A stretch of DNA of 64,000 nt. It comes from CAZUCE01 sp964619265. GTDB lineage: Bacteria > Planctomycetota > UBA1135 > GCA-002686595. The notes beneath the pieces were generated by a model that was not told the origin of the DNA, did not search any database, and saw only the letters and a list, made by a program, of their open reading frames with translations. Below, piece after piece: positions 9,249 through 18,684 of this stretch (its first letter is position 1; each line of letters starts with the position of its first letter). The translations under genes and the position numbers were made by a program. The stretch spans positions 62,001 to 126,000 of the forward strand of contig CAZUCE010000008.1 of NCBI GenBank assembly GCA_964619265.1. The letters are read 5' to 3'.

Positions 9249-10210
9249 AGGTGGCAGACGACGCGATTCGCGAATGCCGGGAGAGCATCGCGAAGCATTC
9301 GAAGAGCTTCAACATGGCTTCGCGTTTGCTTCCGCCGCGGACCGCCGATCGTGCTTCGGTGCTTTATGCCTGGTGCCGGCGCGTGGACGACGCCGTGGAC
9401 CTCGCGCCGCCGGCGGACCGGGCAGGCGCTCTGGCGAGGCTGCGGCGCGAACTGGATGAGGTTTACGCCAGCGAGTCCCAAAGGGACCTGACGCTTCGAG
9501 CTTTCACGCAGGTCGTTCAGCAGTGCTCGATCCCCCGGGTGTATGGGGAAGAACTGCTCGCCGGGATGGCGATGGACGTCGAGGGGATCCGCTACACGGA
9601 CGAGCAGAGCTTGCTTCTTTACTGCTACCGGGTCGCGGGAGTGGTGGGGCTCATGATGTGTCACGTCCTGGAGCTCCGCGATGCGCGCGCGATGCGCCAG
9701 GCGGCGCACCTGGGGCTCGCCATGCAACTCACCAACATCTGCCGCGACGTACTCGAAGACTGGGACTTGGGCCGGCTGTACTTGCCGGAGAATCTTCTCA
9801 CGCGCACCGGTGCACCGGCCCTTCGCGAGAGCCTCGGCCGGCCCTTTCCCCGGGACGCGCGCCAACCGGCTTCGTTTGCCGTGCGAGAATTGCTGCGCTT
9901 AGCCCAGGGTTACTACCGGTCGGCCGACACGGGGATTCAGGCGCTTCCCGTGCGCTGTGGATTCGCGGTTCGCAGCGCCAGCCGGATTTACGAAGCGATC
10001 GGCTCGCGCCTGCTGGCCCGCGATGCGGATGTCACGGGAGGACGGGTGTTCGTTCCGACCCGAACCAAGCTTGGACTCATCGCACGGGCCTCACTTCGCA
10101 GTCTTTCCGACGGCGCTTCGGCCCTTCGCTCCCGGAGCACTCCGCTTCCCTCCCTTCAAGACTCTCCGGAATTGCGTTTTCCGGAAGACATCCTCCTCCC
10201 CTGTTCATGA
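9245..10210 (+). CDS. crtB: Phytoene synthase
   Basis: A 321-residue squalene/phytoene synthase family enzyme joining two geranylgeranyl diphosphates to phytoene. The two metal-binding aspartate motifs are intact: RRVDDAVD (Asp48, Asp49 and Asp52) and NICRDVLEDW (Asp168 and Asp172). The DxGRLYLP segment that follows the second motif in the family is present. Start overlaps the crtI stop (ATGA) and its own stop overlaps the next lipoprotein gene, so it is co-translated within the carotenoid operon. The last 40 residues are serine-rich and diverge from the family core. Confidence 0.94.
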   Translation: MKVADDAIRECRESIAKHSKSFNMASRLLPPRTADRASVLYAWCRRVDDAVDLAPPADRAGALARLRRELDEVYASESQRDLTLRAFTQVVQQCSIPRVYGEELLAGMAMDVEGIRYTDEQSLLLYCYRVAGVVGLMMCHVLELRDARAMRQAAHLGLAMQLTNICRDVLEDWDLGRLYLPENLLTRTGAPALRESLGRPFPRDARQPASFAVRELLRLAQGYYRSADTGIQALPVRCGFAVRSASRIYEAIGSRLLARDADVTGGRVFVPTRTKLGLIARASLRSLSDGASALRSRSTPLPSLQDSPELRFPEDILLPCS

Positions 10211-10704
10211 AGATTCCCCACTGGCAGCTGTTTCCTTTGGTTCTTGCTCTTGCGGGCTGTTCGAGTCCCCGGCTGGACGGAATCCAGCGTGGCGTGCAGA
10301 TGTTTGGAGCTGGGGCGGAGCCGGCCGTTGTCACCGCGCGCATCGAGGGTCTTGGCTCGAAGGACGGACAGCTCCTGGTCGCGCTTTTTCGATCTGCGGA
10401 CGGATTTCCCAGCAACCAGGAGCGTGCTGCGGACAAGACCTCAATCGAACAGCTTCCTAGCTCCGTCGGTGAGCCGGTTTGGGTGACGTTTGAGAGCGTG
10501 CCCCCGGGTCCGTTCGCGATCGCTGTGTTTCACGACGCCGACAGGGACTTTGAGCTCGATACCAATTGGCTCGGTATCCCAACCGAAAAGTGGGGCGTCT
10601 CGAACGACGCGGCCGGGTGGCTGGGCCCGCCGAAATTTTCCCAAGCTGAGCTGACCGTCCAGCCCGGTGAATCCCTCGAAGTTCCCGTCTTGCTCGGTCA
10701 GTAA
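10207..10704 (+). CDS. DUF2141 family lipoprotein
   Basis: A 165-residue exported lipoprotein: a hydrophobic N-terminus ends in a lipobox (LALAGC, Cys at about residue 18). The body matches DUF2141: GQLLVALFRSADGFPS, the FESVPPGPFAIAVFHDADRDFELDTN core and GVSNDA. DUF2141 proteins are small beta-rich domains often found inside carotenoid clusters, but their role is not established. The ATG overlaps the crtB stop, tying it to the operon. A role in holding or moving carotenoid at the membrane is only a guess. Confidence 0.85.
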   Translation: MKIPHWQLFPLVLALAGCSSPRLDGIQRGVQMFGAGAEPAVVTARIEGLGSKDGQLLVALFRSADGFPSNQERAADKTSIEQLPSSVGEPVWVTFESVPPGPFAIAVFHDADRDFELDTNWLGIPTEKWGVSNDAAGWLGPPKFSQAELTVQPGESLEVPVLLGQ

Positions 10705-10725
10705 CGCCGTCCGGCCCGGACTCCC

Positions 10726-12249
10726 TTGAAGCGAAAGACCCTGATCCTGCCCCGGCCCGCCAAGCTCGAGCGGCCCGAACAACCGACTTCCGCCACCGTT
10801 GTGGGCGGGGGGTTGGCCGGTGTAGCTGCTGCGACGGTGCTCGCGGAGCGCGGAGTGCGCGTTCGGCTGGTCGAGCGCAATGGGTACCTCGGCGGGCGCG
10901 CCGGAGCTTGGACGGAGCCTGGCCCATCCGGTGAGCCGTTCGAGATGGAGCGCGGCTTTCACGCGTTTTTCCGGCAGTACTACAACGTGCGTGCGCTCCT
11001 GAAACGGATCGATCCCGAGTTGAGTTTGCTGCGGCCTATGGAGGACTATCCGATTCTCGGGCCGGGCGGCTCAACGGAGAGTTTCTCGGGTCTGCCACGC
11101 TCGACACCTTGGAACGTTCTGGAGTTGACCCGGCGGACACGCACGATGGGGATGCGCGATCTGATGCGGGTCAACCGTGGGGCGGCGCTGGAAATGCTGC
11201 GCTACTCGCCCGAGCGGACCTACGCGAAATTCGACGGGATGAGCGCCGACGCCTACTTGAATTCCCTGGGCTTTCCCCCTGAAGCGCGTCGGATGCTGTT
11301 CGATGTGTTCGCTCACAGCTTCTTCAACCCCGAACAAAGCATGTCGGCGGCCGAGCTGCTGATGATGTTTCACTTCTACTTCGTCGGAAACCCCGAGGGG
11401 CTGATCTTCGACGTGGTTCGGCAGCCTTTTTCGACCTCGATTTGGACGCCCTTCGAGGAGTATCTAGAGGAGCGAGGAGTTCAGGTCCTGAAAGGCACGA
11501 CCGTGAACGAAATCGAGCGCCGGCCAGCTGGTGGCTTTGCCGTTCGAACGACAGGCAACGAGCGCTTTGAAAGTGAGTTGCTCGTGTTGGCTACGACGGT
11601 TCCGGCCTTACGCGACCTGGTGGAGCGCAGCCAGGGCCTCGGCGATTCCCTGTGGCGCGAGCAGATAGGCTCGCTCGAGTTGACGCTGCCGTTTGCGGTG
11701 TGGCGCCTGTGGCTGGATCGTTCGCTCCATCCAGGACGCTTTCCGTTTGCGGGGACGACCGGGGTGGGGTTGCTGGACAACATCTCCTTGTATCACCTTT
11801 TTGAAGACGAGAGCCGCGACTACGTGGCCAAGCACGGCGGCTCCATCGTGGAGCTGCACGCCTATGCTGTGCCCAAGTCGATGGGAGAGACCGAGCTCCG
11901 CAAAGATCTCTTAGCTGGGCTCCACGCCTTCTACCCGGAGACCCGCGGAGCACGCGCCTTGCACGAGCGTTGGTTGCTGGAGCAGGACTGTCCTGCGTTT
12001 GCGGTGGGTTCAAGCCGCTTGAGGCCGAGAGTTGAAACTCCGGTCGAGGGACTGGCCCTGGCTGGCGATTTTGTGCGGTTGGACCTTCCCAGCGCCTTGA
12101 TGGAACGTGCCGTGACCTCCGGATTCCTGGCGGCTAACCAATTGCTGGCGCCGCTCGGTGTTCGTCCCGAACCCATCGATTGCCTGCCGACGCGTGGGCT
12201 GCTCGCCGGTCGCGAGCGACGCAAGCCGGCTGCGGGAGCGGTCCAGTGA
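10726..12249 (+). CDS. crtU: CrtU/CruE-like carotenoid desaturase-methyltransferase (aromatic ring forming)
   Basis: A 507-residue FAD-dependent amine-oxidase-fold protein with Rossmann motif ATVVGGGLAGVAAATVL and the ERNGYLGGRAGAW segment. MERGFHAFFRQYYNVRALL is characteristic of the beta-carotene desaturase/methyltransferase group (CrtU, CruE) that turns a beta-ionone ring into an aromatic ring with methyl migration. The C-terminal VEGLALAGDFVRLDLPSALMERAVTSG is the FAD-binding end. It follows crtY, crtE, crtI and crtB, which supply beta-carotene, and overlaps the Rieske gene. Phi- versus chi-ring product cannot be decided. A related ketolase or desaturase is the main alternative. Confidence 0.8.
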   Translation: MKRKTLILPRPAKLERPEQPTSATVVGGGLAGVAAATVLAERGVRVRLVERNGYLGGRAGAWTEPGPSGEPFEMERGFHAFFRQYYNVRALLKRIDPELSLLRPMEDYPILGPGGSTESFSGLPRSTPWNVLELTRRTRTMGMRDLMRVNRGAALEMLRYSPERTYAKFDGMSADAYLNSLGFPPEARRMLFDVFAHSFFNPEQSMSAAELLMMFHFYFVGNPEGLIFDVVRQPFSTSIWTPFEEYLEERGVQVLKGTTVNEIERRPAGGFAVRTTGNERFESELLVLATTVPALRDLVERSQGLGDSLWREQIGSLELTLPFAVWRLWLDRSLHPGRFPFAGTTGVGLLDNISLYHLFEDESRDYVAKHGGSIVELHAYAVPKSMGETELRKDLLAGLHAFYPETRGARALHERWLLEQDCPAFAVGSSRLRPRVETPVEGLALAGDFVRLDLPSALMERAVTSGFLAANQLLAPLGVRPEPIDCLPTRGLLAGRERRKPAAGAVQ

Positions 12250-13244
12250 CGACCGGTTGGCGCTGGAGAGGATCGATCCGAGACCGGGTCCAGGAGGAAG
12301 GTCACGATTCGAACAAGCCGGCGTTCGATCCCGATTGGGTGCAGGCCAAACCGGCTTCGATCAAGCGCTCGCTCGACGCTGCGCTTTCACGCTCGGGTCG
12401 CGGTTGGTTTGTGCTGGATGCAAGCGCCCGGATCTCGAGTCGTCCCCGGCGGTTTGAAGTCTCCGGGCAGGAACTCGTTGCTTGGCGCGACGGGGACCAA
12501 CTGCGGGCGGCTCCGGCTGCCTGTCCGCACATGGGCGCTTCCCTAGAGGGAGCCAAGCTGTGCGGGGGGCGTCCGGTATGCCCGTGGCACGGTTTGGTGC
12601 TTGGACCAGAGGGACACGGAGGCTGGCACCATCTTCCGGCGTACGACGATGGGGTGCTGTCTTGGATTCGACTTGGGGAGCCCGCCGGTGAGCCGGGTTC
12701 GGACAGCGCCGCTGAGCGACCGACCCTGCCCAGCCGGCCCGAGGTGTTCTTCGCCGGCGTGATTCGTCTGGAGGCCCGCTGCGAACCGCGAGACGTGCTC
12801 CAAAACCGCCTCGACCCCTGGCACGGAGCACATTTTCACCCCTACAGTTTCGGGGACTTGGAGGTGCTTGAGGACACCCCGGAAAAGCTGGTGCTGCGCG
12901 TGGAGAAGCGAATTCTCGGGCCCCTTCGCGTGGAGGTGAAGGCCCAATTCGACTGCCCGGACGAGCGGACCATCGTCATGACGATCCTGGACGGTGAAGG
13001 GGCCGGATCGACCGTCGAAACCCACGCGACTCCGATTTCACAGGGTCGGACCGCGATCGTGGAAGCGACCTTGGCCACCTCTGCGCGCCCAGGATTCCGG
13101 TTCGCCCGGCGGGTGGCGCCCCTCGTGCGGCCGCTTCTCGAGCGGTCGGCACGCCGCCTGTGGGTCGATGACGCGGCCTACGCCGAGCGCCTGTTTGAAC
13201 TGCGAGGGCGGGAGAACCCTTCCTCGCGGGGCCCGAGTCCGTAG
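12246..13244 (+). CDS. Rieske [2Fe-2S] protein of the carotenoid operon (DUF5914-like C-terminus)
   Basis: A 332-residue protein starting at a GTG that overlaps the crtU stop (GTGA); the frame upstream is a shadow of crtU. The Rieske cluster ligands are complete: CPH at residues 93-95 and CPWH at 112-115. The C-terminal half has the WHGAHFHPYSF region with several histidines that could bind a mononuclear iron, and resembles the DUF5914 domain found next to actinobacterial crtU genes as I recall. It may oxidise a ring or methyl group of the aromatic carotenoid; this is inference from position. Confidence 0.8.
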   Translation: MTTGWRWRGSIRDRVQEEGHDSNKPAFDPDWVQAKPASIKRSLDAALSRSGRGWFVLDASARISSRPRRFEVSGQELVAWRDGDQLRAAPAACPHMGASLEGAKLCGGRPVCPWHGLVLGPEGHGGWHHLPAYDDGVLSWIRLGEPAGEPGSDSAAERPTLPSRPEVFFAGVIRLEARCEPRDVLQNRLDPWHGAHFHPYSFGDLEVLEDTPEKLVLRVEKRILGPLRVEVKAQFDCPDERTIVMTILDGEGAGSTVETHATPISQGRTAIVEATLATSARPGFRFARRVAPLVRPLLERSARRLWVDDAAYAERLFELRGRENPSSRGPSP

Positions 13245-13268
13245 ACTCCGAAGCCGACCGCGAGCCCG

Positions 13269-14663
13269 ATGTCACTACCCGTCGCGCAATTCCTGTTTTC
13301 TCGTCGGACCTCCGCGCCTACGGCCCTTTCGCCGTGTCGCGCGATGGGGTTCCTGGCAGGCGTTGTGCTGGCTCTCGCTGGGGCAGCGAGCAGTTGCCGG
13401 TCCCCTGAGGTCCATTCAGGCTCCCCGATCCTGAGTGGATTCGGGACGCTGGAGGGTTACCGCGTGAAGTGGAGCCCCGCCGAGCTCTTCCGGCCGCGGA
13501 CCGGTGGTCTGGAGAGCCTGCGCAGCATGGGGCCTCGCGTTCGGGTCAGCGGGCTGCTCGAGCGACGGGGTAGGCGAGAGGGCGAAGAGCTTCCGGAGGG
13601 CATGCGGCTCCGAATCGGCGTGAGTTGCCGGCCCGGCGCTTCGCCGGACTGGGACCTGCGGCCCGGGCGCGCGTGGCTGCGACAGATCGATTCGGAACTG
13701 GGAGTCTACTTTGGAGGCGGAGAGGCGATCGAAGTCGAATGTGAGCTCGACGAGCGCGGGCGGTTCACCGGGACCTTTCCTGCACGCCTGATCGATCGCA
13801 TCGTCGACGGAAGCGGCGAGTACGAAATTCTGCTCGCTGTCCCCGAAGGAAGCGGCCCCGCCGCGGCAGCTCGAGTCTCGACGGTTCCAGCCACCGTTCG
13901 AGTAGCCGGCCCCCTACCGCTCGATCTGACGACCCAGCGAATCAATGCCGTCGTGGCTCCGGGTTACGGCGTCTTCGATCCGGTTGCCTTGATTCGCGCG
14001 GTCAATCACCTGCATGGCCTTGGCCGGGACGGAGCGATTGCAGCTTTGGAACGCTACCTCGAGCTACTGGGCGCCGAGCCCACGTGGCCCGGCTGGCGCC
14101 GCGATCCGCGCAATATCGACACCGGGCATCCCGGTTGTGTGTTCCCGATCGTTCAGCTGCTGTTTGAACCCATGATGGGGCGACCCGAACTTCCGAAGTA
14201 CACGACGGCAGGTCTGCTCCCGGCGCCTCGTGTTCCATTTGACGGAAGTGACGAGTATCCGTTGCTGCTGTCCGACGGTATTCCGTTTCTCATCGGCGAT
14301 TGGGCGGAATCCGAGCTCGGACCGGAAACCGATCCCGAGCGGGGGCTGAGCTGGGCCCGGGAACACGGCCGGTTGCGTCCCCATCCGCTGCGGCCGAGCG
14401 GCCAGGCGCTCGAGGCACTGGCTCAACTGGAGACGTTCGCCAATCTGCCCGAGGGCAACTCGCCCCAGCTGCAGATCATGCGTTCGTTCGCTCCGTTCGT
14501 GGGCTTGGATTTCGAAGCGCGTCTCGGCGAGCGGGAGGGCGAGCTCGCACCCGAGCCGGAATGGGCTGAGGAACTCGAAAGCTCGTGGGCAGACTTCGAA
14601 CGCCAGCTGAGCCGGATTCGGCTGCGCTGGGATCACTCCGCGCAGACCTATCGAAAGTTGTAG
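13269..14663 (+). CDS. Uncharacterised lipoprotein
   Basis: I do not recognise a family in this 464-residue protein. A hydrophobic segment (GFLAGVVLALAGAASSC) ends in a plausible lipobox Cys at about residue 43, or 18 if translation begins at the internal ATG at 13344, which would give a more usual signal length. The mature part is Arg/Glu-rich. Residues 200-330 contain histidine and tryptophan clusters (AVNHLHGLG, WPGWRRDPRNIDTGHPGC) that look conserved, but no catalytic motif is obvious. It follows the carotenoid operon by 24 bases and converges on the ankyrin gene. Confidence 0.65.
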   Translation: MSLPVAQFLFSRRTSAPTALSPCRAMGFLAGVVLALAGAASSCRSPEVHSGSPILSGFGTLEGYRVKWSPAELFRPRTGGLESLRSMGPRVRVSGLLERRGRREGEELPEGMRLRIGVSCRPGASPDWDLRPGRAWLRQIDSELGVYFGGGEAIEVECELDERGRFTGTFPARLIDRIVDGSGEYEILLAVPEGSGPAAAARVSTVPATVRVAGPLPLDLTTQRINAVVAPGYGVFDPVALIRAVNHLHGLGRDGAIAALERYLELLGAEPTWPGWRRDPRNIDTGHPGCVFPIVQLLFEPMMGRPELPKYTTAGLLPAPRVPFDGSDEYPLLLSDGIPFLIGDWAESELGPETDPERGLSWAREHGRLRPHPLRPSGQALEALAQLETFANLPEGNSPQLQIMRSFAPFVGLDFEARLGEREGELAPEPEWAEELESSWADFERQLSRIRLRWDHSAQTYRKL

Positions 14664-14673
14664 TCGGCGCGCG

Positions 14674-16077
14674 CTACAGGGCTTCGCCCAGTAGGTCCGT
14701 CACCGCTTCGGGGGCTGCTTTCAGCATCCAGGCTTCCGGACGAGCCCCGGCTTCGACCAGGATCCGCACGGTTTCGATGTAGTTGCCCGAATCGTACCGT
14801 GGCGACTCGGCGCCGCGCACGGCGAGGTCGAGAGGCGTGCGATCGTCTAGGTTGCGGGCGCGCAGGGGGGCTCCGGCGTCGAGCAATTGATACAGCAGCT
14901 CGGAGCGTCCATAACGAGCCGCTACGTGTAGTGGTTGATCGCCTGCGGGGGCGGATTCCACGGAGAACCCGACTTCGATCATGGCTCGAACAGCTGAGCG
15001 CTTGTCCTTCGCGATGGCATCGATCAGCATGCTCTCCTCGCGATCGCTGACACGGTCGAAAAGCTCGGGATGCGTGGATAGGACTGTAAGGGCCATATCC
15101 GAGAGGCCCCGGGAACACAGTCCGTAGAACGTGTCGACTTGGTCGAGTTCGGCCACAGCTCCGCGGGCCAGCAGCAGGTCACTCAGTCCCACGCAGCCCA
15201 GACGCGTCGCAAGACGGAGAGGGGAAAGGCCGCGGGACTCCTGGGCATCCAGATCGGCTCCGGCATCGAGCAATTTTGCGACGATTTCGGGACTCCGTTC
15301 GAGCTCGCACGCCCAGTGAACCGGGCTGCGAAGTTGTTCGTCCACGAGTCGAGGGTCGGCTCCCCGGGCGAGAAGCAAAGTGATGTTCTCCGGGTGCTGT
15401 CCGCGGATGGCGGCCTGGAGCACGGGAGCCTGACTCGGGTCCGCCCCGCGCTCGAGCAAGATCTCGAGATAACGTGGCTCGGCCTGCGCCGCGGCCGCGG
15501 CCAACGCGCCGGAGTCTTCTAGGGAAGCGCCGTGATCGAGGAGCAATTCGACCAGGCTAGGAAAGCCCGCACCTTCGATGGCCGAACGAAGCGCGCTGCG
15601 CCGTTGTCCGACCGTGTCGCAAGGCATCGAGGACCAGGTGTTCGGGTCCGCGCCGGCTGCGAGCAGGAGCACCGCACACTGCAAGAGTCCGTCGGAGCGG
15701 GCCGGGTTGATCCGGTGGACGCGACTGAGCGCACACGCCACCAGGGGCCTGGTTCCTTGGACCTCATCTTGCCGGTCTGCGCAGCTGGGGTTGGCCGCGA
15801 TCAGCGCCGAGAGCGCTTCCGGATCGCCCGCGAGAGCGGCCAACCAGGCGCTCTGCGCAGCAATTTGCGGGGACCCTTTGAGGATCAGGCGAGCTTTGTG
15901 GATCTCACCGCGCACGAGGTGGTGCGTCAGCGTGCTGGCGAGATCTTCGCCGTCGTTTTTGCGTCGGTCGGTACGAGGCACTAAGGACTCCGGTGGCAGG
16001 ATTCCGCGATACGGACTCCAGAAGCGAACTTCTGGAGCGGACCCGAGCTTCATCGGCGCCCGGGCGCTGCTACCCAA
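14674..16077 (-). CDS. Ankyrin-repeat protein
   Basis: A 467-residue protein made almost wholly of ankyrin-like repeats from about residue 60 to the end; repeat cores such as SLVELLLDHGASLEDSGALAAAA, NITLLLARGADPRLV and PLHVAARYGRSELLYQLLDAGAPL recur about every 33 residues. Such proteins are protein-binding scaffolds; no enzyme domain or signal peptide is visible. The first 35 residues are basic and low-complexity, and a GTG codon at residue 33 is an alternative start. It lies 105 bases downstream of the sulfatase-like gene on the same strand, so they may share a transcript. Partner unknown. Confidence 0.8.
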   Translation of the reverse strand: MGSSARAPMKLGSAPEVRFWSPYRGILPPESLVPRTDRRKNDGEDLASTLTHHLVRGEIHKARLILKGSPQIAAQSAWLAALAGDPEALSALIAANPSCADRQDEVQGTRPLVACALSRVHRINPARSDGLLQCAVLLLAAGADPNTWSSMPCDTVGQRRSALRSAIEGAGFPSLVELLLDHGASLEDSGALAAAAAQAEPRYLEILLERGADPSQAPVLQAAIRGQHPENITLLLARGADPRLVDEQLRSPVHWACELERSPEIVAKLLDAGADLDAQESRGLSPLRLATRLGCVGLSDLLLARGAVAELDQVDTFYGLCSRGLSDMALTVLSTHPELFDRVSDREESMLIDAIAKDKRSAVRAMIEVGFSVESAPAGDQPLHVAARYGRSELLYQLLDAGAPLRARNLDDRTPLDLAVRGAESPRYDSGNYIETVRILVEAGARPEAWMLKAAPEAVTDLLGEAL

Positions 16078-16182
16078 GCTCGCTTCGCCCGAAGTTCTTC
16101 GCCCCGGCCAGTGGTGGTTCCCGGTGGGAGCGACGCGGCGCCTCCCCAGGCGGGGGGCGGGACAATTTTTCCGGGGCCTGCG

Positions 16183-18456
16183 CTACTCCCGATCTCGCGG
16201 CTCGGTCGCGTCCAAGTACCCGAGTGCCCGCAGGGCTGCTTCTGCGGCTCGACCGCCTTCGCTCTCGGTGGGCTCGTGAAGCGGGGTCGATCGTTCCTCC
16301 AGCCAACCTTGGAGGGTGGCTCGCAGCCCGAGCAGTTCGGGGTCCCCGGCGGCCGCCAGGTTCGCCGTCTCGCCCGGGTCCTGCGCAAGATCGAACGCTC
16401 GCAACAGCTCGGGGTTCTCCAGGGTCCGCTCCACTCCGAACAGCTTGAAGTTGCCCTCCAGCAGGGCGTACTCGCGATCTTCCCGCGGGCCCGTTTCGAA
16501 CGTGGCCAGGGTGCGGTCGAAATCCAGTTGGAGCAGCGAAGTCCCGTACCAAGAATCCGGGGCGGTTAGCCCACAGGCGTCCGCAAACGTCGCAGGGACG
16601 TCGATCAAACTCACCGGATGGGTAACGCGCCCGGGTTCCAACCCGGCGCCGCTTACGAGCATCGGGATTCGCATCTGCTCTTCCCAGGCACCGCCGTCGT
16701 GCTGGTAGATCTCGTGTTCCAAAAAGGCCTCACCGTGGTCGCTGGTGAATAGAAGGAGACCCTTCTCCAGACGCCGGCCCTGCTCTAGGTGCGCCAGGAA
16801 TTTTCCAAAGCCTCGGTCGGTGTCCAGGACCCCACCCCGGTAGTGACCCTCAAGCGCTCGGAACGCTGGCAAGAGTTCGGGCGGTACCGGACCTGAGTGG
16901 TTCGACCAGGCATTCGGGCCCTGTTCAATTTCCGACAGGGCTTCCTGGTAAGTGCGGTCGATGCCGAGCCGTTCGCCATGCTCGGCGAGCACCGGAGTAC
17001 TTACCCGATAGGGGGAATGAGCTCGATAGGTCTGCACATAGAGGAAGACCGGCCGCCCGTCGTCCGCCTCTAAAAACTCCTCGACCTCGTGGACGGTCTG
17101 TTCCAAGGGACGAAACCGTTCGTCGAAGTACTCGAAGCCCTGATCGAAGTGGTTCGCGCGCCGAATGAGCCCTCCGTCGGTGATCGCACCGCAGCGGTAG
17201 CCATGGGCGGCCAAGAACTCGGAGATCAGAAGTGCGTCTTCGGGGATCGCCCGGTTGCTGACGATCGCACCATGCTGCAGCGGCCAGAGCCCAGTCAGCA
17301 TCGTGGTCTGGGACGGGAGTGTCCAGCCGCCTGGAGTCCAGGCACGCTCGAACGCCAAGGAGCGTTCAGCAAAGGCATCGAGATTCGGCGTGATGTTCAG
17401 CTCCGATCCATACATCGTCATGTTGTCAGCCCGAAACGTGTCGGCCAAAAACAGGAACAGGTCCGGTTGCTCGCGATGTTCGGGTGCAGTGGGGTTCGCG
17501 GCAGCGATGCGCGGAGTCAGAAACCCACCCAGAGCCGCATCTCCCTCGACAGAGAAACGCAGGTCGACCTCGCGGCCCTTCGAAGGCGGCAGGCTCAATT
17601 TGTGCCGGTCGACCCCGCCTTCGGTCCAGACGGTTTGCGGATGCTCGAGTAGGGTCTCGCCGTCCAGCTCGATTCGAAAGGTCACCTCGCCGGTGGGTTT
17701 GCCCTGGGTGTCTCCATAGACGGCTCCGAAAAACAGCTTGCCTTCCTCGACCTCTTCGGCCACCGGGCTGATGGCGAGCGTCCCCACATGCAGCACGCAG
17801 TTTTCTGGAACGACAACGGGCAGGACTTCGGCGGCGCCCGTAAAGACCGGAACGGCCTCGGCGCTCCACTGGCCGAGTTCGAGGCGCCAGGCTCCGTCGC
17901 GGCGCTCCCCGCGCGGCAAAGACACGGCGTAGACGGCAGCTTCCGGGACGGATTCGTCGAGTTCGAGGCGCAGGAAGATGGAATCTCCGAAGCTCGCGAA
18001 GGTGCCGGGTCGGCCCTCGGAGGGGTCGCTGGGAGCTTCGTCCAAATCGATGCGCTCGAAGTTGCGACCGCCGGCGCTCAGCCGCTCGTTCTCGTCGTCA
18101 GAGAGCCTCCAGGAAGTGCTGCCAAGGGGGCGATCGGCCAGGTACGTGCCGGGGGCAATCCGTGTCCAGGCTTCGGCGGGTAGCTCGCATTCGAGCCAGA
18201 TGTTCGTGGCCGGGCCATCTCCCCTGCGGGTGCTCGCGCTGACCGGATAGTCCGTGGTGCGGCCGAACGGGGTTCTGTCCCCATAGTCGAACGAGGGGCT
18301 GAAGCCCGCGGCCAAGCGCAGGGGGAGCTCGTCCTGAACGGGATCCTGGGCGGGCCCACAGGCCGTCGGAAGCAGGCTGGCGATCGCGGCTAAGACGACC
18401 GCCAGGGGGACTCGGGACAGGCGCCTAGCGGCAAGCGATCGATCTGAGGGGTGCAC
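16183..18456 (-). CDS. Sulfatase-like lipoprotein (alkaline phosphatase superfamily) with Thr at the nucleophile position
   Basis: The GTG at 18456 gives 757 residues with a lipobox (LLPTAC, Cys33); the frame is open to 18651 but that part is basic shadow sequence. Residues 40-330 are a beta-rich domain unlike the usual sulfatase N-terminus. The C-terminal half is the alkaline-phosphatase-fold domain: LADTFRAD, TPNLDAFAERS, TSDHGEAF and EQMRIPMLV. The active-site motif reads TLPSQTTMLTG where sulfatases have CSPSR, so Thr (about residue 379) sits at the formylglycine position. That resembles phosphoethanolamine or glycerol-phosphate transferases more than active sulfatases. Substrate unknown. 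Confidence 0.82.
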   Translation of the reverse strand: MHPSDRSLAARRLSRVPLAVVLAAIASLLPTACGPAQDPVQDELPLRLAAGFSPSFDYGDRTPFGRTTDYPVSASTRRGDGPATNIWLECELPAEAWTRIAPGTYLADRPLGSTSWRLSDDENERLSAGGRNFERIDLDEAPSDPSEGRPGTFASFGDSIFLRLELDESVPEAAVYAVSLPRGERRDGAWRLELGQWSAEAVPVFTGAAEVLPVVVPENCVLHVGTLAISPVAEEVEEGKLFFGAVYGDTQGKPTGEVTFRIELDGETLLEHPQTVWTEGGVDRHKLSLPPSKGREVDLRFSVEGDAALGGFLTPRIAAANPTAPEHREQPDLFLFLADTFRADNMTMYGSELNITPNLDAFAERSLAFERAWTPGGWTLPSQTTMLTGLWPLQHGAIVSNRAIPEDALLISEFLAAHGYRCGAITDGGLIRRANHFDQGFEYFDERFRPLEQTVHEVEEFLEADDGRPVFLYVQTYRAHSPYRVSTPVLAEHGERLGIDRTYQEALSEIEQGPNAWSNHSGPVPPELLPAFRALEGHYRGGVLDTDRGFGKFLAHLEQGRRLEKGLLLFTSDHGEAFLEHEIYQHDGGAWEEQMRIPMLVSGAGLEPGRVTHPVSLIDVPATFADACGLTAPDSWYGTSLLQLDFDRTLATFETGPREDREYALLEGNFKLFGVERTLENPELLRAFDLAQDPGETANLAAAGDPELLGLRATLQGWLEERSTPLHEPTESEGGRAAEAALRALGYLDATEPRDRE

Positions 18457-18684
18457 CCGGCCAAGCCTAGCACGGGCCGGCACGGCCCTTTGAGCCCCAT
18501 GGGCCCCTCGGGATCCCCCCTCAGAGGCCCCAGGGTGAGGTCGCCGTCCCGATCCCCGGAATGCAGGTGCATCGAACTCGGATCGAGTTGAGGGCGATCG
18601 ACCAGCTCGGTCGAAAGGCTCTGGGCAGCGCCGAACACTCTCCGCGCACATCCGCCCGCACCCTCCCTATATCAGATCGCACTC

